Assembly (NCBI GenBank): GCA_030446715.1
Contig: JAUJMU010000001.1
Span: forward strand, 349,297 to 413,296
DNA from: Cytophagales bacterium
GTDB taxonomy: Bacteria > Bacteroidota > Bacteroidia > Cytophagales > 172606-1
Reading direction: 5' to 3'
DNA: 64,000 nt
The position numbers and the translations under genes were made by a program. Under the pieces are notes generated by a model. It was not told where the DNA came from. It made no database searches and was given only the letters and a program-made list of their open reading frames with translations. Shown piece by piece: positions 26,291-33,681 of the stretch (positions are counted from its first letter, which is position 1; the number at the start of each line of letters is the position of its first letter).

Positions 26291-26563
26291 ATGATTAATC
26301 GAGCAAGTTTACTAGAGAAAATAGCAAGTTTAGAGAAAGCCTTAGCGGAACAAAAAAACGGGTACGATTACGAGAAGACGTTTGATGAGCATTGGCAGGC
26401 AATCAGCCGAGAAGTATTTGAAGAAAGTTTAGGCCCGGTGAGTAAAGACCGTAATAAAAAAAGCCTGCAAAGTAAGTATGGCTGGATCACTGTAAGCAAA
26501 GATCACCGCTACTGCCATTGCCTAAAGGCTTTAGCCAAAGTGCATATCTGCAGGAAAGAGTAG
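26291..26563 (+). CDS. IS transposase, upstream frame (orfA)
   Basis: A 90-residue reading frame starting MINRASLLEKIASLEKALAE, with a heptad-like helix, then FDEHWQAISREVFEESLGP and a segment ending in RYCHC, the region that in ISKra4 transposases holds the conserved Cys/His motif. After RYCHC the frame goes on for about a dozen residues of unfamiliar sequence and stops. The rest of the transposase is in the -1 frame. Either a -1 frameshift joins the two during translation or this copy has a disabling deletion. Confidence 0.8.
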   Translation: MINRASLLEKIASLEKALAEQKNGYDYEKTFDEHWQAISREVFEESLGPVSKDRNKKSLQSKYGWITVSKDHRYCHCLKALAKVHICRKE

Positions 26564-27438
26564 TATTATTAGGGCAAGCCTGCGTGTTTGCCGAAGGAGA
26601 GCAGTTGCTCGAAAAGCTCTCAGGCATTCAAGTAAATGCCAAACAAATTGAAAGACTTACCCATACTTACGGACAGGTATGGCAAGAAACCCAGGCCCAG
26701 CAGGCGGATGCAGTTAAGCCCAAAGAAGGCCAGTTGCATTACGCAATGATGGATGGCGGTATGGTCTTAACCCGAAAAGAAGGCTGGAAAGAAATGAAAT
26801 TAGGGCGGGTGTTTGCGGCCAGTGCGCTTTTAGCGGCCAGTGCGCAGCGGAATTTTATCCACCAAAGCCAGTACGTAGCCCATTTAGGTGATCATCACAC
26901 TTTCCTTGAGAAGCTATCCCCGCAAGTAGATCACCTGACTAATTTGGTTTGGATTGCCGATGGTGCCCGCTGGATCTGGGATTGGATCGAACAGTATTAT
27001 CCCGACTCAGTGCAGATTTTAGATTATTATCACGTCAAAGAACGTTTATGCGATTTTGCCTTGGAAGCTTTCAGGGATCAAGCCCTGCGTAAAGAGTGGG
27101 TTGGGCAACAGGAAGAACTCTTACTAGAGGATCAGGCCGAAACCGTCCTAGCCTCGATTGCCCTGATGAGTTGTAGCGGTAAAGCCAAACAACTGCAAAA
27201 AAGTATTTGCACTTATTATCAGCATAATCTCAAACGAATGCGCTATAAAACCTTTCGCCAAAAAGAACTCTTGATCGGTTCAGGTCCAATGGAAGCGGCC
27301 CACCGCCATGTCATTCAGCACCGGCTCAAGCGTTCCGGACAGCGATGGACTACGCAAGGAGCGCAACAAGTAGCCAATCTGCGAGTAGCCCACAGCAGTG
27401 GACTCTGGCATACGGTCCGCCAACTTATTTCGACTTAA
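26518..27438 (+). CDS. IS transposase, catalytic frame (orfB)
   Basis: The DDE-type catalytic part, about 306 residues if counted from the TTG at 26518; the frame is open from 26476. Key elements: LHYAMMDGGMVLTRKEGWKE (first Asp), LVWIADGARWIWDWIEQYYP, VQILDYYHVKERL (second Asp) and GSGPMEAAHRHVIQHRLKRS (catalytic Glu region), ending just before the right inverted repeat. These are motifs of ISKra4-family transposases. The first residues (LPKGFSQSAYLQERV) continue the protein begun in the upstream frame, so natural expression requires a -1 step in the overlap 26476-26563. Confidence 0.85.
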   Translation: MPKGFSQSAYLQERVVLLGQACVFAEGEQLLEKLSGIQVNAKQIERLTHTYGQVWQETQAQQADAVKPKEGQLHYAMMDGGMVLTRKEGWKEMKLGRVFAASALLAASAQRNFIHQSQYVAHLGDHHTFLEKLSPQVDHLTNLVWIADGARWIWDWIEQYYPDSVQILDYYHVKERLCDFALEAFRDQALRKEWVGQQEELLLEDQAETVLASIALMSCSGKAKQLQKSICTYYQHNLKRMRYKTFRQKELLIGSGPMEAAHRHVIQHRLKRSGQRWTTQGAQQVANLRVAHSSGLWHTVRQLIST

Positions 27439-27467
27439 TCTGCAATTTGTCGTACACCCGAAAAAAT
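27439..27467 (-). repeat. IS right end: inverted terminal repeat and 8-bp target duplication
   Basis: The terminal repeat occupies 27439-27459 and ends CGTACACCC; GAAAAAAT (27460-27467) repeats the left target copy exactly. Confidence 0.95.
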
Positions 27468-27496
27468 CATTCTCCCGGTAATCCCGTTAAATGGAT

Positions 27497-27504
27497 TATT
27501 TTTG
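27497..27504 (+). promoter_or_regulatory. -7 motif of gldA
   Basis: TATTTTTG fits the Bacteroidota -7 consensus TAnnTTTG, 23 bases before the gldA ATG at 27527. It lies only 38 bp from the IS right end, so the IS may have replaced the original -33 region. An earlier ATG (27491) is ruled out by this position. Confidence 0.45.
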
Positions 27505-27526
27505 CATTTCGTCGTCCGCGTACTTC

Positions 27527-28468
27527 ATGTCCATCGTTGTTCATTCGCTCACCAAAATCTACGGCCGGCAAAAAGCCGTGGATCATGTCTCCTTTCAGGC
27601 GCAGCCGGGCCAGATCGTCGGCTTTCTGGGTCCGAACGGGGCGGGAAAATCCACTACGATGAAAATCCTGACCGGCTACCTGACGCCCACCCGCGGCAGC
27701 GCCAAAGTGTGCGGCTTCGACGTGGTGCACGAATCCATGGAAGTGCGGCGCAATATCGGTTACCTGCCCGAGCACAATCCGCTCTACCTGGACATGTACG
27801 TGAAGGAATACCTGCAATTTATCGGCTCCCTGCACGGCCTGAAGGGCAGCACCCTCCGCAGCCGCATGGCCGAAATGATCGAACGGGTGGGGCTTACCCG
27901 GGAGGAGGGCAAGAAGATCGGCTCCCTCTCCAAAGGCTACCGGCAGCGGGTAGGACTGGCGCAGGCCCTGATCCACGACCCGCCGGTGCTGATCCTCGAC
28001 GAACCCACCACTGGCCTTGACCCGAATCAGATCGTGGAAATTCGCCAGGTGATCAGGGAAGCCGGCCGCGACAAAACCGTCATCTTTTCTACCCACATCA
28101 TGCAGGAGGTGGAAGCCATCTGCGACCGGGTGGTAATCATCAATCTGGGTAAAATCGTAGCCGACAGTACGCTTGCCGAACTGCGGGCCCGGCAGGAAAA
28201 TGCCCGTGGCCTGCTCCTGGTTGAATTTGAGAAAGACGTAAACGTGCGGGCATTATCGGCTTTGCCCGGCGTGAAGGAAGTGCGGCCCCGCGGCAACGGC
28301 AAGTATCAGTTCGTGACCGACGGCCGGGCCGACGTCCGGATCGCCCTTTTCCAGTTAGCCGCCCAGCGGGAATGGACGCTGATCGGGCTGCGGCAGGAAG
28401 AAAGCACGCTGGAGAAGATTTTTCAGCAACTGACAAAGGACAATGCCGAAGTGCCCGGTCACGAGTAA
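27527..28468 (+). CDS. gldA: Gliding motility/T9SS ABC transporter ATPase GldA
   Basis: A 313-residue ABC ATPase starting at MSIVVHSLTKIYGRQKAVDH. Walker A GFLGPNGAGKST, ABC signature LSKGYRQRVGLAQAL, Walker B VLILDEPTTGLD, and the switch His in VIFSTHIMQEVEAIC are all intact. The sequence around YLPEHNPLYLDMYVKEYLQF is typical of GldA. With GldF (encoded 1 kb downstream) and GldG it forms an ABC transporter required for gliding in Flavobacterium; in non-gliding relatives its role is less clear. The start at 27527 is chosen because it matches GldA homologs and lies right after the -7 motif. An IS sits just upstream. Confidence 0.88.
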   Translation: MSIVVHSLTKIYGRQKAVDHVSFQAQPGQIVGFLGPNGAGKSTTMKILTGYLTPTRGSAKVCGFDVVHESMEVRRNIGYLPEHNPLYLDMYVKEYLQFIGSLHGLKGSTLRSRMAEMIERVGLTREEGKKIGSLSKGYRQRVGLAQALIHDPPVLILDEPTTGLDPNQIVEIRQVIREAGRDKTVIFSTHIMQEVEAICDRVVIINLGKIVADSTLAELRARQENARGLLLVEFEKDVNVRALSALPGVKEVRPRGNGKYQFVTDGRADVRIALFQLAAQREWTLIGLRQEESTLEKIFQQLTKDNAEVPGHE

Positions 28469-28496
28469 AGGTAGCGTTAACGAGCTTTAAACATAA

Positions 28497-28521
28497 AAAA
28501 GCCACCAGTCAGGTGGCTTTT
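28497..28521. terminator. Bidirectional terminator between gldA and the next gene
   Basis: AAAAGCCACC, five-base loop, GGTGGCTTTT: a 10-bp stem with A/T-runs on both sides. It lies between the convergent gldA and the hypothetical gene, ending 4 bases before the latter's stop. Confidence 0.9.
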
Positions 28522-28524
28522 CGC

Positions 28525-29259
28525 TTAGCTAGTACCGAGGGGTTTGTACCGCCAGGGCGTCTGGTTATCGTTTCTGCGACTGGTGTCTCTCCTTTCCGGC
28601 TGGTGGTACTGAGGGCTCTGGTCTTCCTGATCATATTCGTAATCTTCCTCACCCCGCCACTGCTGGTCCTGCCGGCGGTCATAATCGCGGTACTGGTCAT
28701 CATATTCCCGCGGTTGGCTTCGGCGGTAGTCAGGTTCAGACCGACGGTCGTAGTCATTGCGGCGGTCGTAACCTTCCTGCCGCTGATCATTGCGGCGGTC
28801 GTAGCGGTAGCCGTCTTCGTAGTAGTACTCATGGTCCGGGTGCCGCCAGCGGGGTGATGATCCGTAAGGAGCAGGCTCCGGAAACACATATACCGTATGG
28901 GGAGCGCAGTATCCCCTCGGATACCTTTGCCTGTGCACCCCAAACCCTTCGTACGGGTAAGGCCCGTTATACCGAAGCATTACTTTAGGGCCGGCATGCA
29001 GATTATAGGACCGGTACACGGGCGGCAGATGCCGGGTAGCAACCCAACGACCCCGGTTAAAGAAGATAAACTGTGCCGTGGGAACCTCGTAATACATCTG
29101 CAGATCGGGGAGGCAGTAATACCGCACCTGTGCATATCCGGCAGGTCCCCAAGAAGGAACTGGCCCGGGACCCGCATAAGCGTATACCTGCGCCTGACTA
29201 TTGGCCGGAGTGGTCAGGGCGGCAATCGTTATGGTAATGAGGAGCAGGAATCTTTTCAT
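28525..29259 (-). CDS. Hypothetical exported protein with a Tyr/Arg/Asp/Gln-rich tail
   Basis: A 244-residue protein. Signal peptide (MKRFLLLITITIAALTTPAN, cut near SQAQ). Residues about 25-130 are compact and aromatic-rich with two cysteines (YYCLPDLQMYYEVP, RGYCAPHTVYVF) and resemble small beta proteins found widely in Bacteroidota without known role. From about residue 140 the protein is disordered: repeated YDRRND/DYDRR/RRSEPDYRR units with Gln and Glu. The tail is a low-complexity, strongly charged region that could bind RNA, polysaccharide or other proteins, but nothing visible decides. It lies inside the gldA-gldF interval on the other strand. Confidence 0.65.
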   Translation of the reverse strand: MKRFLLLITITIAALTTPANSQAQVYAYAGPGPVPSWGPAGYAQVRYYCLPDLQMYYEVPTAQFIFFNRGRWVATRHLPPVYRSYNLHAGPKVMLRYNGPYPYEGFGVHRQRYPRGYCAPHTVYVFPEPAPYGSSPRWRHPDHEYYYEDGYRYDRRNDQRQEGYDRRNDYDRRSEPDYRRSQPREYDDQYRDYDRRQDQQWRGEEDYEYDQEDQSPQYHQPERRDTSRRNDNQTPWRYKPLGTS

Positions 29260-29530
29260 GGTACGGTGAGACCAGAAACAGGTTAAAAATTAAAAGCAAA
29301 AGAGACATTGCTGCGTCTGCTGGGAACATTGCAATTTCTGTTCCGGAAATCCATGGCAACACGTACCGGTGAAGCCAGACCGTTACGTATCCCGGCGGGT
29401 GCCTCAACCGGCAGACTTGCAGATTAAAAGTTTGGCTTAAAATGCGTAATTTCGGCCTGTGATTGTGTTTTCTTTCTGTTCCCGGCCTTCCGGTAAATAC
29501 CTTCAGCAGTTTCCCCATTTTAGTTAATCT

Positions 29531-30259
29531 ATGTTTCCCATCTTCCGCAAAGAGATCAGCAGCTTTCTCAATTCGCTGATTGCCTACATTATTATGGCCA
29601 TCTTCCTGACGGGCATGGGACTTTTCATCTGGGTTTTCCCCGAATACAATGTACTCGACTACGGCTATGCCGATCTGAACACCCTTTTCAGCATGGCACC
29701 TTACATTTTTTTGTTTCTGATTCCCGCCGTTACGATGCGGTCATTTGCCGAGGAAAAAAAGGGTGGCACGATGGAATTGCTGCTTACCCGGCCCCTTACC
29801 GACTGGGACATCATTCTGGGCAAATACTTCGCCTGTTTCCTGCTGATTCTGTTTACGCTGCTGCCGACGCTGATCTATTACTACAGCGTATATGTGCTGG
29901 GCAATCCGGTTGGCAACGTTGATTCGGCTGGCGTTGCCGGCTCCTACATCGGGCTGCTGCTGCTGGCGGCCGTCTTTACAGCCATCGGCATCTTTGCTTC
30001 CAGCATCTCTGAAAATCAGATTGTCTCCTTTGTCGTAGCGGCTTTTCTGTGCTTCCTCTGGTTTGCCGGCTTTTCGGCTCTTGCTTCACTTTCCTCCACC
30101 GGAGCATGGACGTACCTCGTCAGCCAACTGGGCCTCGACTATCACTACAGCGCCCTTAGCAAGGGTCTTGTCGATTCCCGCAATGTGATTTATTTCGTGA
30201 GCGTCATTTTCCTGATGCTGCTGGCTACGCGGCTGGTGCTGGAGAGCAGGAAATGGTGA
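29531..30259 (+). CDS. gldF: Gliding motility/T9SS ABC transporter permease GldF
   Basis: A 242-residue inner-membrane permease with six hydrophobic segments. The start MFPIFRKEISSFLNSLIAYI and the region FIWVFPEYNVLDYGYADL are characteristic of GldF, as is AVTMRSFAEEKKGGTMELLL with TRPLTDWDIILGKYFACF. It is the membrane partner of GldA. In most relatives gldF is directly followed by gldG (an auxiliary membrane protein); here the next plus-strand gene is an unrelated 112-residue protein and no gldG is in the window, so gldG either lies elsewhere or is missing. The ATG is at 29531. Confidence 0.9.
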   Translation: MFPIFRKEISSFLNSLIAYIIMAIFLTGMGLFIWVFPEYNVLDYGYADLNTLFSMAPYIFLFLIPAVTMRSFAEEKKGGTMELLLTRPLTDWDIILGKYFACFLLILFTLLPTLIYYYSVYVLGNPVGNVDSAGVAGSYIGLLLLAAVFTAIGIFASSISENQIVSFVVAAFLCFLWFAGFSALASLSSTGAWTYLVSQLGLDYHYSALSKGLVDSRNVIYFVSVIFLMLLATRLVLESRKW

Positions 30260-30265
30260 AAGGCA

Positions 30266-30300
30266 ATTGAAAATTGATAATTGAAAGTTGACAATTGCCA
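30266..30300. repeat. A/T word repeat after gldF
   Basis: CAATTGAAAATTGATAATTG, then AAAGTTGACAATTGCC: repeated AATTGA/TTGACAATT words directly after the gldF stop, of the same low-complexity style as the spacer repeats elsewhere in the window, though without a clear partner arm. Confidence 0.4.
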
Positions 30301-30426
30301 GTGGGCTTGGGTGGGTACTTACAAGTTAGCAGCAATAGAATAATTTCAAGTAAGCCAATCAAAATTGACTTGGTAAAATCACTTTAATAAAAAAAGCAAG
30401 AGGAGAAAATTGATTGTTTAACTAAG

Positions 30427-30765
30427 ATGGGTGGTTTTACAGCTTTAATTGTGTTTGCCATTGGCCTCCATACTTTGGGATTCTTCCTTTTCAACAAATA
30501 CCGGATAAGGAAAACAATATGGTTTTTGCAAAAAATGAGAGGCAAGGAATTAGAGGAAGACTATGAATTACTGATAAATAGGTATACAGGCTTTTTCAAC
30601 TACATAGAAACATTTCCCAGACAAGAAGGTTTTTCCAAACTCTATCAGAATGAAGAATTCTGCCGTTTTGTGGCAAACTCCAAAAGACTTCTCAAGTATT
30701 TCTTCATTATTCTACCTGCCCTATTTGTTTTGATGCTTTTGTCCGGTTTTGTTGACCAGTTATAA
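30427..30765 (+). CDS. Small hypothetical membrane protein
   Basis: A 112-residue protein of unknown function. A hydrophobic helix lies at the start (MGGFTALIVFAIGLHTLGFFLF) and another near the end (FFIILPALFVLMLLSGFVD), with a charged helical region between them (KKMRGKELEEDYELLINRYTG and FSKLYQNEEFCRFVANSK). Both ends face the same side of the membrane. It sits where gldG would be expected after gldF but has none of GldG's length or motifs. G+C is lower than in its neighbours. Separate transcription is probable: a 167-base gap with A/T repeats precedes it. Confidence 0.55.
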   Translation: MGGFTALIVFAIGLHTLGFFLFNKYRIRKTIWFLQKMRGKELEEDYELLINRYTGFFNYIETFPRQEGFSKLYQNEEFCRFVANSKRLLKYFFIILPALFVLMLLSGFVDQL

Positions 30766-30933
30766 GGAAGTAATCAAGGCTGATAATATTAGGCCCGAAC
30801 GACAACTGTGGCTCCCTCACCGCAGGACTGATGGTTGAAAACCCCAGCGCCGAGCCACAGTATATGGCAGCGTTTGGTGCTTTCTGTACTATCAGAAAAA
30901 CAAATGAACTTTGAAGTATTCTTTCACAGCTTC

Positions 30934-30970
30934 ACAAAAAAATAAGGCTACTCTGTCTGAGCGGCCTTAT
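30934..30970 (-). terminator. Terminator of the MFS gene
   Basis: ATAAGGC (30942-30948) pairs with GCCTTAT (30964-30970). On the minus strand it is followed by eight T. Confidence 0.75.
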
Positions 30971-30995
30971 CATCAGAAGCAGGTATTTGAATGAA

Positions 30996-32387
30996 TCAGG
31001 GCTTGATCTTCAGGTCTTTAGAAATGGTATCTCTGACAGCTTCCGTATACGCGGTGGTTCTGCCGTCATCATCCTTCACCACGGCCACCAGTGCCGCGGC
31101 AATGAACATGGAGACCCCACCCGCAATCAGCACATAAACGGCCTGGTCATTGAATACGTTTTTCACGAACCAGCCCAGTACGGCGGCGGCCGTAATCTGC
31201 GGGATTACAATAAAGAAATTGAAGATGCCCATGTAAATACCCATTTTCGCCGGGGGCAGCGAACCCGCCAGTATCGCGTAAGGCATGGAAAGAATACTTG
31301 CCCAAGCAAGTCCTACGCCCACCATTGATAAAAGAAGCAGGTCCGGATCCTGAATAAAGTACATAGAAGCAAGGCCAATTCCGCCGGCGATCAGACTGAT
31401 AGCGTGCACCGTCTTGCGGCTGGTGACTCTGGCCAGCGGCGGCAGCAGAAAAGCCAGAATGGCCGCAAACCCGTTGTAAGCCGCAAACAGGATGCCTACC
31501 CAGTCGGCGCCCTCATTGTAAAGTTTGGAAGTAGTGTCGGTAGTGCCGTAAATATGGTTGGTAACGGCAGCAGTGGTGTAGAGCCACATGGCAAACAGGG
31601 CCAGCCACGAAAAATACTGCACGAAAGCCAGTTGAATCATGGTTTTAGGCATCCGGGCAAAGTCGCCCATTATTTCGCGGAAGCCATCCATAAAACCAGC
31701 CTTAGATACTTGCTGGCCGTTATCGTGGATTGAATGGAACATTTCCGGCGGATATTCCTTTGTGCGCACTACCGTCCACACTACGGCAGTGATAAACGCA
31801 AATGCCCCCAGGTAAAAAGCCCATGTTACTGAAGGCGGTATCTCACCGGCCGGAGCAGTATTGCTGACTCCAAACCAGTTGTTGAGTACCCAGGGCAAGG
31901 CAGAGGCTACCACTACACCAGTGCCGATGAAGAAACTCTGCACCGCAAAGCCGGTTGTCCGCTGGGCGGGCGGCAGCATATCAGCTACCAGTGCCCGGAA
32001 AGGCTCCATTGAAATGTTGATAGAAGCATCGAGTATCCAGAGCAAACCAGCCGCAACCCAGAGTACTGATGCACTGGGCATTACAATCAGCGTCAGCGAG
32101 GCCAGAATTGCACCGACCAGAAAATAAGGCTTCCGCCGACCAAGGCGATTCCAGGTGCGGTCACTCATGTAGCCGATCACGGGCTGCACCAGCAAGCCAG
32201 TGGTGGGAGCAGCCAGCCACAGAATGGAAATTTCGTCCAGTTCAGCGCCAAGCGTCTGGAAGATGCGGCTCATGTTGGCGTTTTGCAGGGCAAAGCCAAA
32301 CTGAATTCCCAGGAATCCAAAACTCATGTTCCAGATTTGCCAGAAGTTCAGGCGGGGGCGGGTGAGGGTGGTCTGTTGCGCAACCAT
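30996..32387 (-). CDS. MFS transporter, SLC45/MalT-like sugar symporter
   Basis: A 463-residue inner-membrane transporter with twelve predicted helices. It starts MVAQQTTLTRPRLNFWQIWNMS; MSFGFLGIQFGFALQNANMS is the first helix and is typical of the SLC45/maltose-sucrose H+ symporter group, as is QPVIGYMSDRTWNRLGRRKPY (the MFS loop 2-3 motif) and WILDASINISMEPFRALVAD. Such proteins import maltose, maltodextrin, sucrose or related disaccharides with H+. The ATG at 32387 is preferred to one ten codons upstream. No sugar kinase or hydrolase adjoins it; TreS-maltokinase and GlgB are in the same window, so maltose or trehalose is a plausible substrate, by inference only. Confidence 0.82.
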   Translation of the reverse strand: MVAQQTTLTRPRLNFWQIWNMSFGFLGIQFGFALQNANMSRIFQTLGAELDEISILWLAAPTTGLLVQPVIGYMSDRTWNRLGRRKPYFLVGAILASLTLIVMPSASVLWVAAGLLWILDASINISMEPFRALVADMLPPAQRTTGFAVQSFFIGTGVVVASALPWVLNNWFGVSNTAPAGEIPPSVTWAFYLGAFAFITAVVWTVVRTKEYPPEMFHSIHDNGQQVSKAGFMDGFREIMGDFARMPKTMIQLAFVQYFSWLALFAMWLYTTAAVTNHIYGTTDTTSKLYNEGADWVGILFAAYNGFAAILAFLLPPLARVTSRKTVHAISLIAGGIGLASMYFIQDPDLLLLSMVGVGLAWASILSMPYAILAGSLPPAKMGIYMGIFNFFIVIPQITAAAVLGWFVKNVFNDQAVYVLIAGGVSMFIAAALVAVVKDDDGRTTAYTEAVRDTISKDLKIKP

Positions 32388-32500
32388 AATGCCGTAGGCG
32401 GGGCAGGTGATAAACAAATATAGTTAAGGACGAATTTACCTTTAATTTTTAATAATCAAACGTGGATTTGTCAAATTTCAGATGCAAGCCAACCCAAAGC

Positions 32501-32535
32501 AAAAGCCCCGGCAAACTGGAGGTCACGGGGCTTTT
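32501..32535. terminator. Terminator of the sugar-binding lipoprotein gene
   Basis: AAAAGCCCCG (32501-32510) pairs with CGGGGCTTTT (32526-32535); runs of A and T on both sides make it bidirectional. It follows the lipoprotein stop by 24 bases. Confidence 0.85.
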
Positions 32536-32559
32536 ATCTTTGTGGTACAACGGGTTAGC

Positions 32560-33573
32560 TTACTCCCCCAGCCATTTCTTCAGATCAGGGTTCAGCAGTT
32601 CTTTTACTTCGGCACTTTTTACGTTCTCCTGTGTCACCAGCGTAACCCCGGTGTCAACGCGTTTCTCGTAAGGCTGCTTTTTCAGGACAGCCATAGCGGT
32701 TCTTACGCCTTCGTAGCCCATCTTGAAGGGATTCTGCACGGCCAGTCCCTGTACTTCGCCCTTGTCCAGCGCGGCCAGCAGGGTCGGGTTGGAATCAAAG
32801 CCCACGAAGTTGACTTTTCCTGCCTTGCCCGCCGTTTGCAGGGCCCGCAGCATACCCTGCGTAGCCGATTCGTTGGAAGCAAAGATACCGTCTACCTGTC
32901 CGAAGCGGTTGAGCAGGTTCTGGGAGGCCTGAAAGGCCCGCTCCATGGTGGCTCCGGCGTATTGGTTGGTAGAAACCAGTTCTATGTTGGGGCCGTATTC
33001 CTTCATTCCTTCCAGAAAACCGGCTTCGCGGGCCAGCGTACTTGCCGAACCTTCGGCGTAGCGGAGCATGATCACCTTGCCTTTGCCGCCCAGCAGCGTA
33101 GAGAGGCGCTGGGCGCAGAGTTTGCCGCCCAGGTTGTTGTCTGTTGCCACGAACGAAGAAAAGTCCGCTGATTGCAGGTCGGAGTCAATGATCACCACCG
33201 GAATCTGCCTTTTTACGGCGGCACCTACCGGCTGGGCCAGGGCACGGTCGTCGAGCGGAGCCAGTACAATGGCATCTACACCACGGCTCACGAAATTCTG
33301 CACCACCTGAATCTGCATCTGGCGGTCATCTTCCTTCTGCGGCCCCTGCCAGATGATTTCGGCACCAGTTTCCTGGGCGGCTTTCTCGGCGCCGGCGTGG
33401 ATGCTTTTCCAGAAGGAATGGGTAGAGCCTTTGGGAATTACGGCAATTTTGGGTTTGGGGGCAGCGTTGCTGCCAGCATCAGCGGTTTCGTTTTGGTTAC
33501 CGCCGGAGTTGCAGGCAGTAAGCAGCAGGAAGGCGGTTGCCAGTAGGGGAGCTGTGAGGCGTATTCGTTTCAT
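32560..33573 (-). CDS. Periplasmic-binding-protein (RbsB-like) lipoprotein
   Basis: A 337-residue sugar-binding protein of the type I periplasmic fold (Peripla_BP_4). Lipobox LLTAC with Cys about residue 20, so it is anchored in a membrane. Mature motifs: KIAVIPKGSTHSFWKSIHAG, VSRGVDAIVLAPLDDRALAQ, IPVVIIDSDLQSADFSSFVA and NFVGFDSNPTLLAAL. These match ribose/galactose/inositol-binding proteins of ABC importers. No ABC permease or ATPase is next to it; instead the gene directly upstream on the same strand encodes an MFS sugar transporter. It might deliver sugar to that transporter or act as a sensor. The exact sugar is unknown. Confidence 0.88.
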   Translation of the reverse strand: MKRIRLTAPLLATAFLLLTACNSGGNQNETADAGSNAAPKPKIAVIPKGSTHSFWKSIHAGAEKAAQETGAEIIWQGPQKEDDRQMQIQVVQNFVSRGVDAIVLAPLDDRALAQPVGAAVKRQIPVVIIDSDLQSADFSSFVATDNNLGGKLCAQRLSTLLGGKGKVIMLRYAEGSASTLAREAGFLEGMKEYGPNIELVSTNQYAGATMERAFQASQNLLNRFGQVDGIFASNESATQGMLRALQTAGKAGKVNFVGFDSNPTLLAALDKGEVQGLAVQNPFKMGYEGVRTAMAVLKKQPYEKRVDTGVTLVTQENVKSAEVKELLNPDLKKWLGE

Positions 33574-33599
33574 GGTTTATGGGGAGGAAAATGAACATA

Positions 33600-33628
33600 A
33601 ATAAGGCAGGTTTATGGCCTGCCTTATT
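33600..33628 (-). terminator. Hairpin between the MFS and lipoprotein genes
   Basis: AATAAGGCAGG (33600-33610) pairs with CCTGCCTTATT (33618-33628). The T content after it is weak, so it may attenuate rather than end transcription between the transporter gene and the lipoprotein gene. Confidence 0.5.
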
Positions 33629-33681
33629 CGCAACTATAAAAGGTTATGCAGAATCGTTATCCGGCTTTCCTCCGGATGTTA

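Larger units (their letters stand above)
26239..27459 (+). mobile_element. Complete insertion sequence, ISKra4 family (ISMich2-like)
   Basis: A 1221-bp element with 21-bp terminal inverted repeats (one mismatch) that start GGG, an 8-bp direct target duplication, and two overlapping transposase frames. Short length, GGG ends, 8-bp duplication and a two-frame transposase with a -1 step fit the ISMich2 group of ISKra4. It inserted in the divergent promoter region between the nucleoside hydrolase gene and gldA, and the identical target copies suggest a recent event. Family naming is from memory of group features and transposase motifs. Confidence 0.88.

Noticed and set aside
26456-26463. A7G run in the IS as a programmed -1 slippery site.
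   Set aside because: The -1 frame meets a stop at 26473-26475, so a shift there cannot join the two transposase parts.
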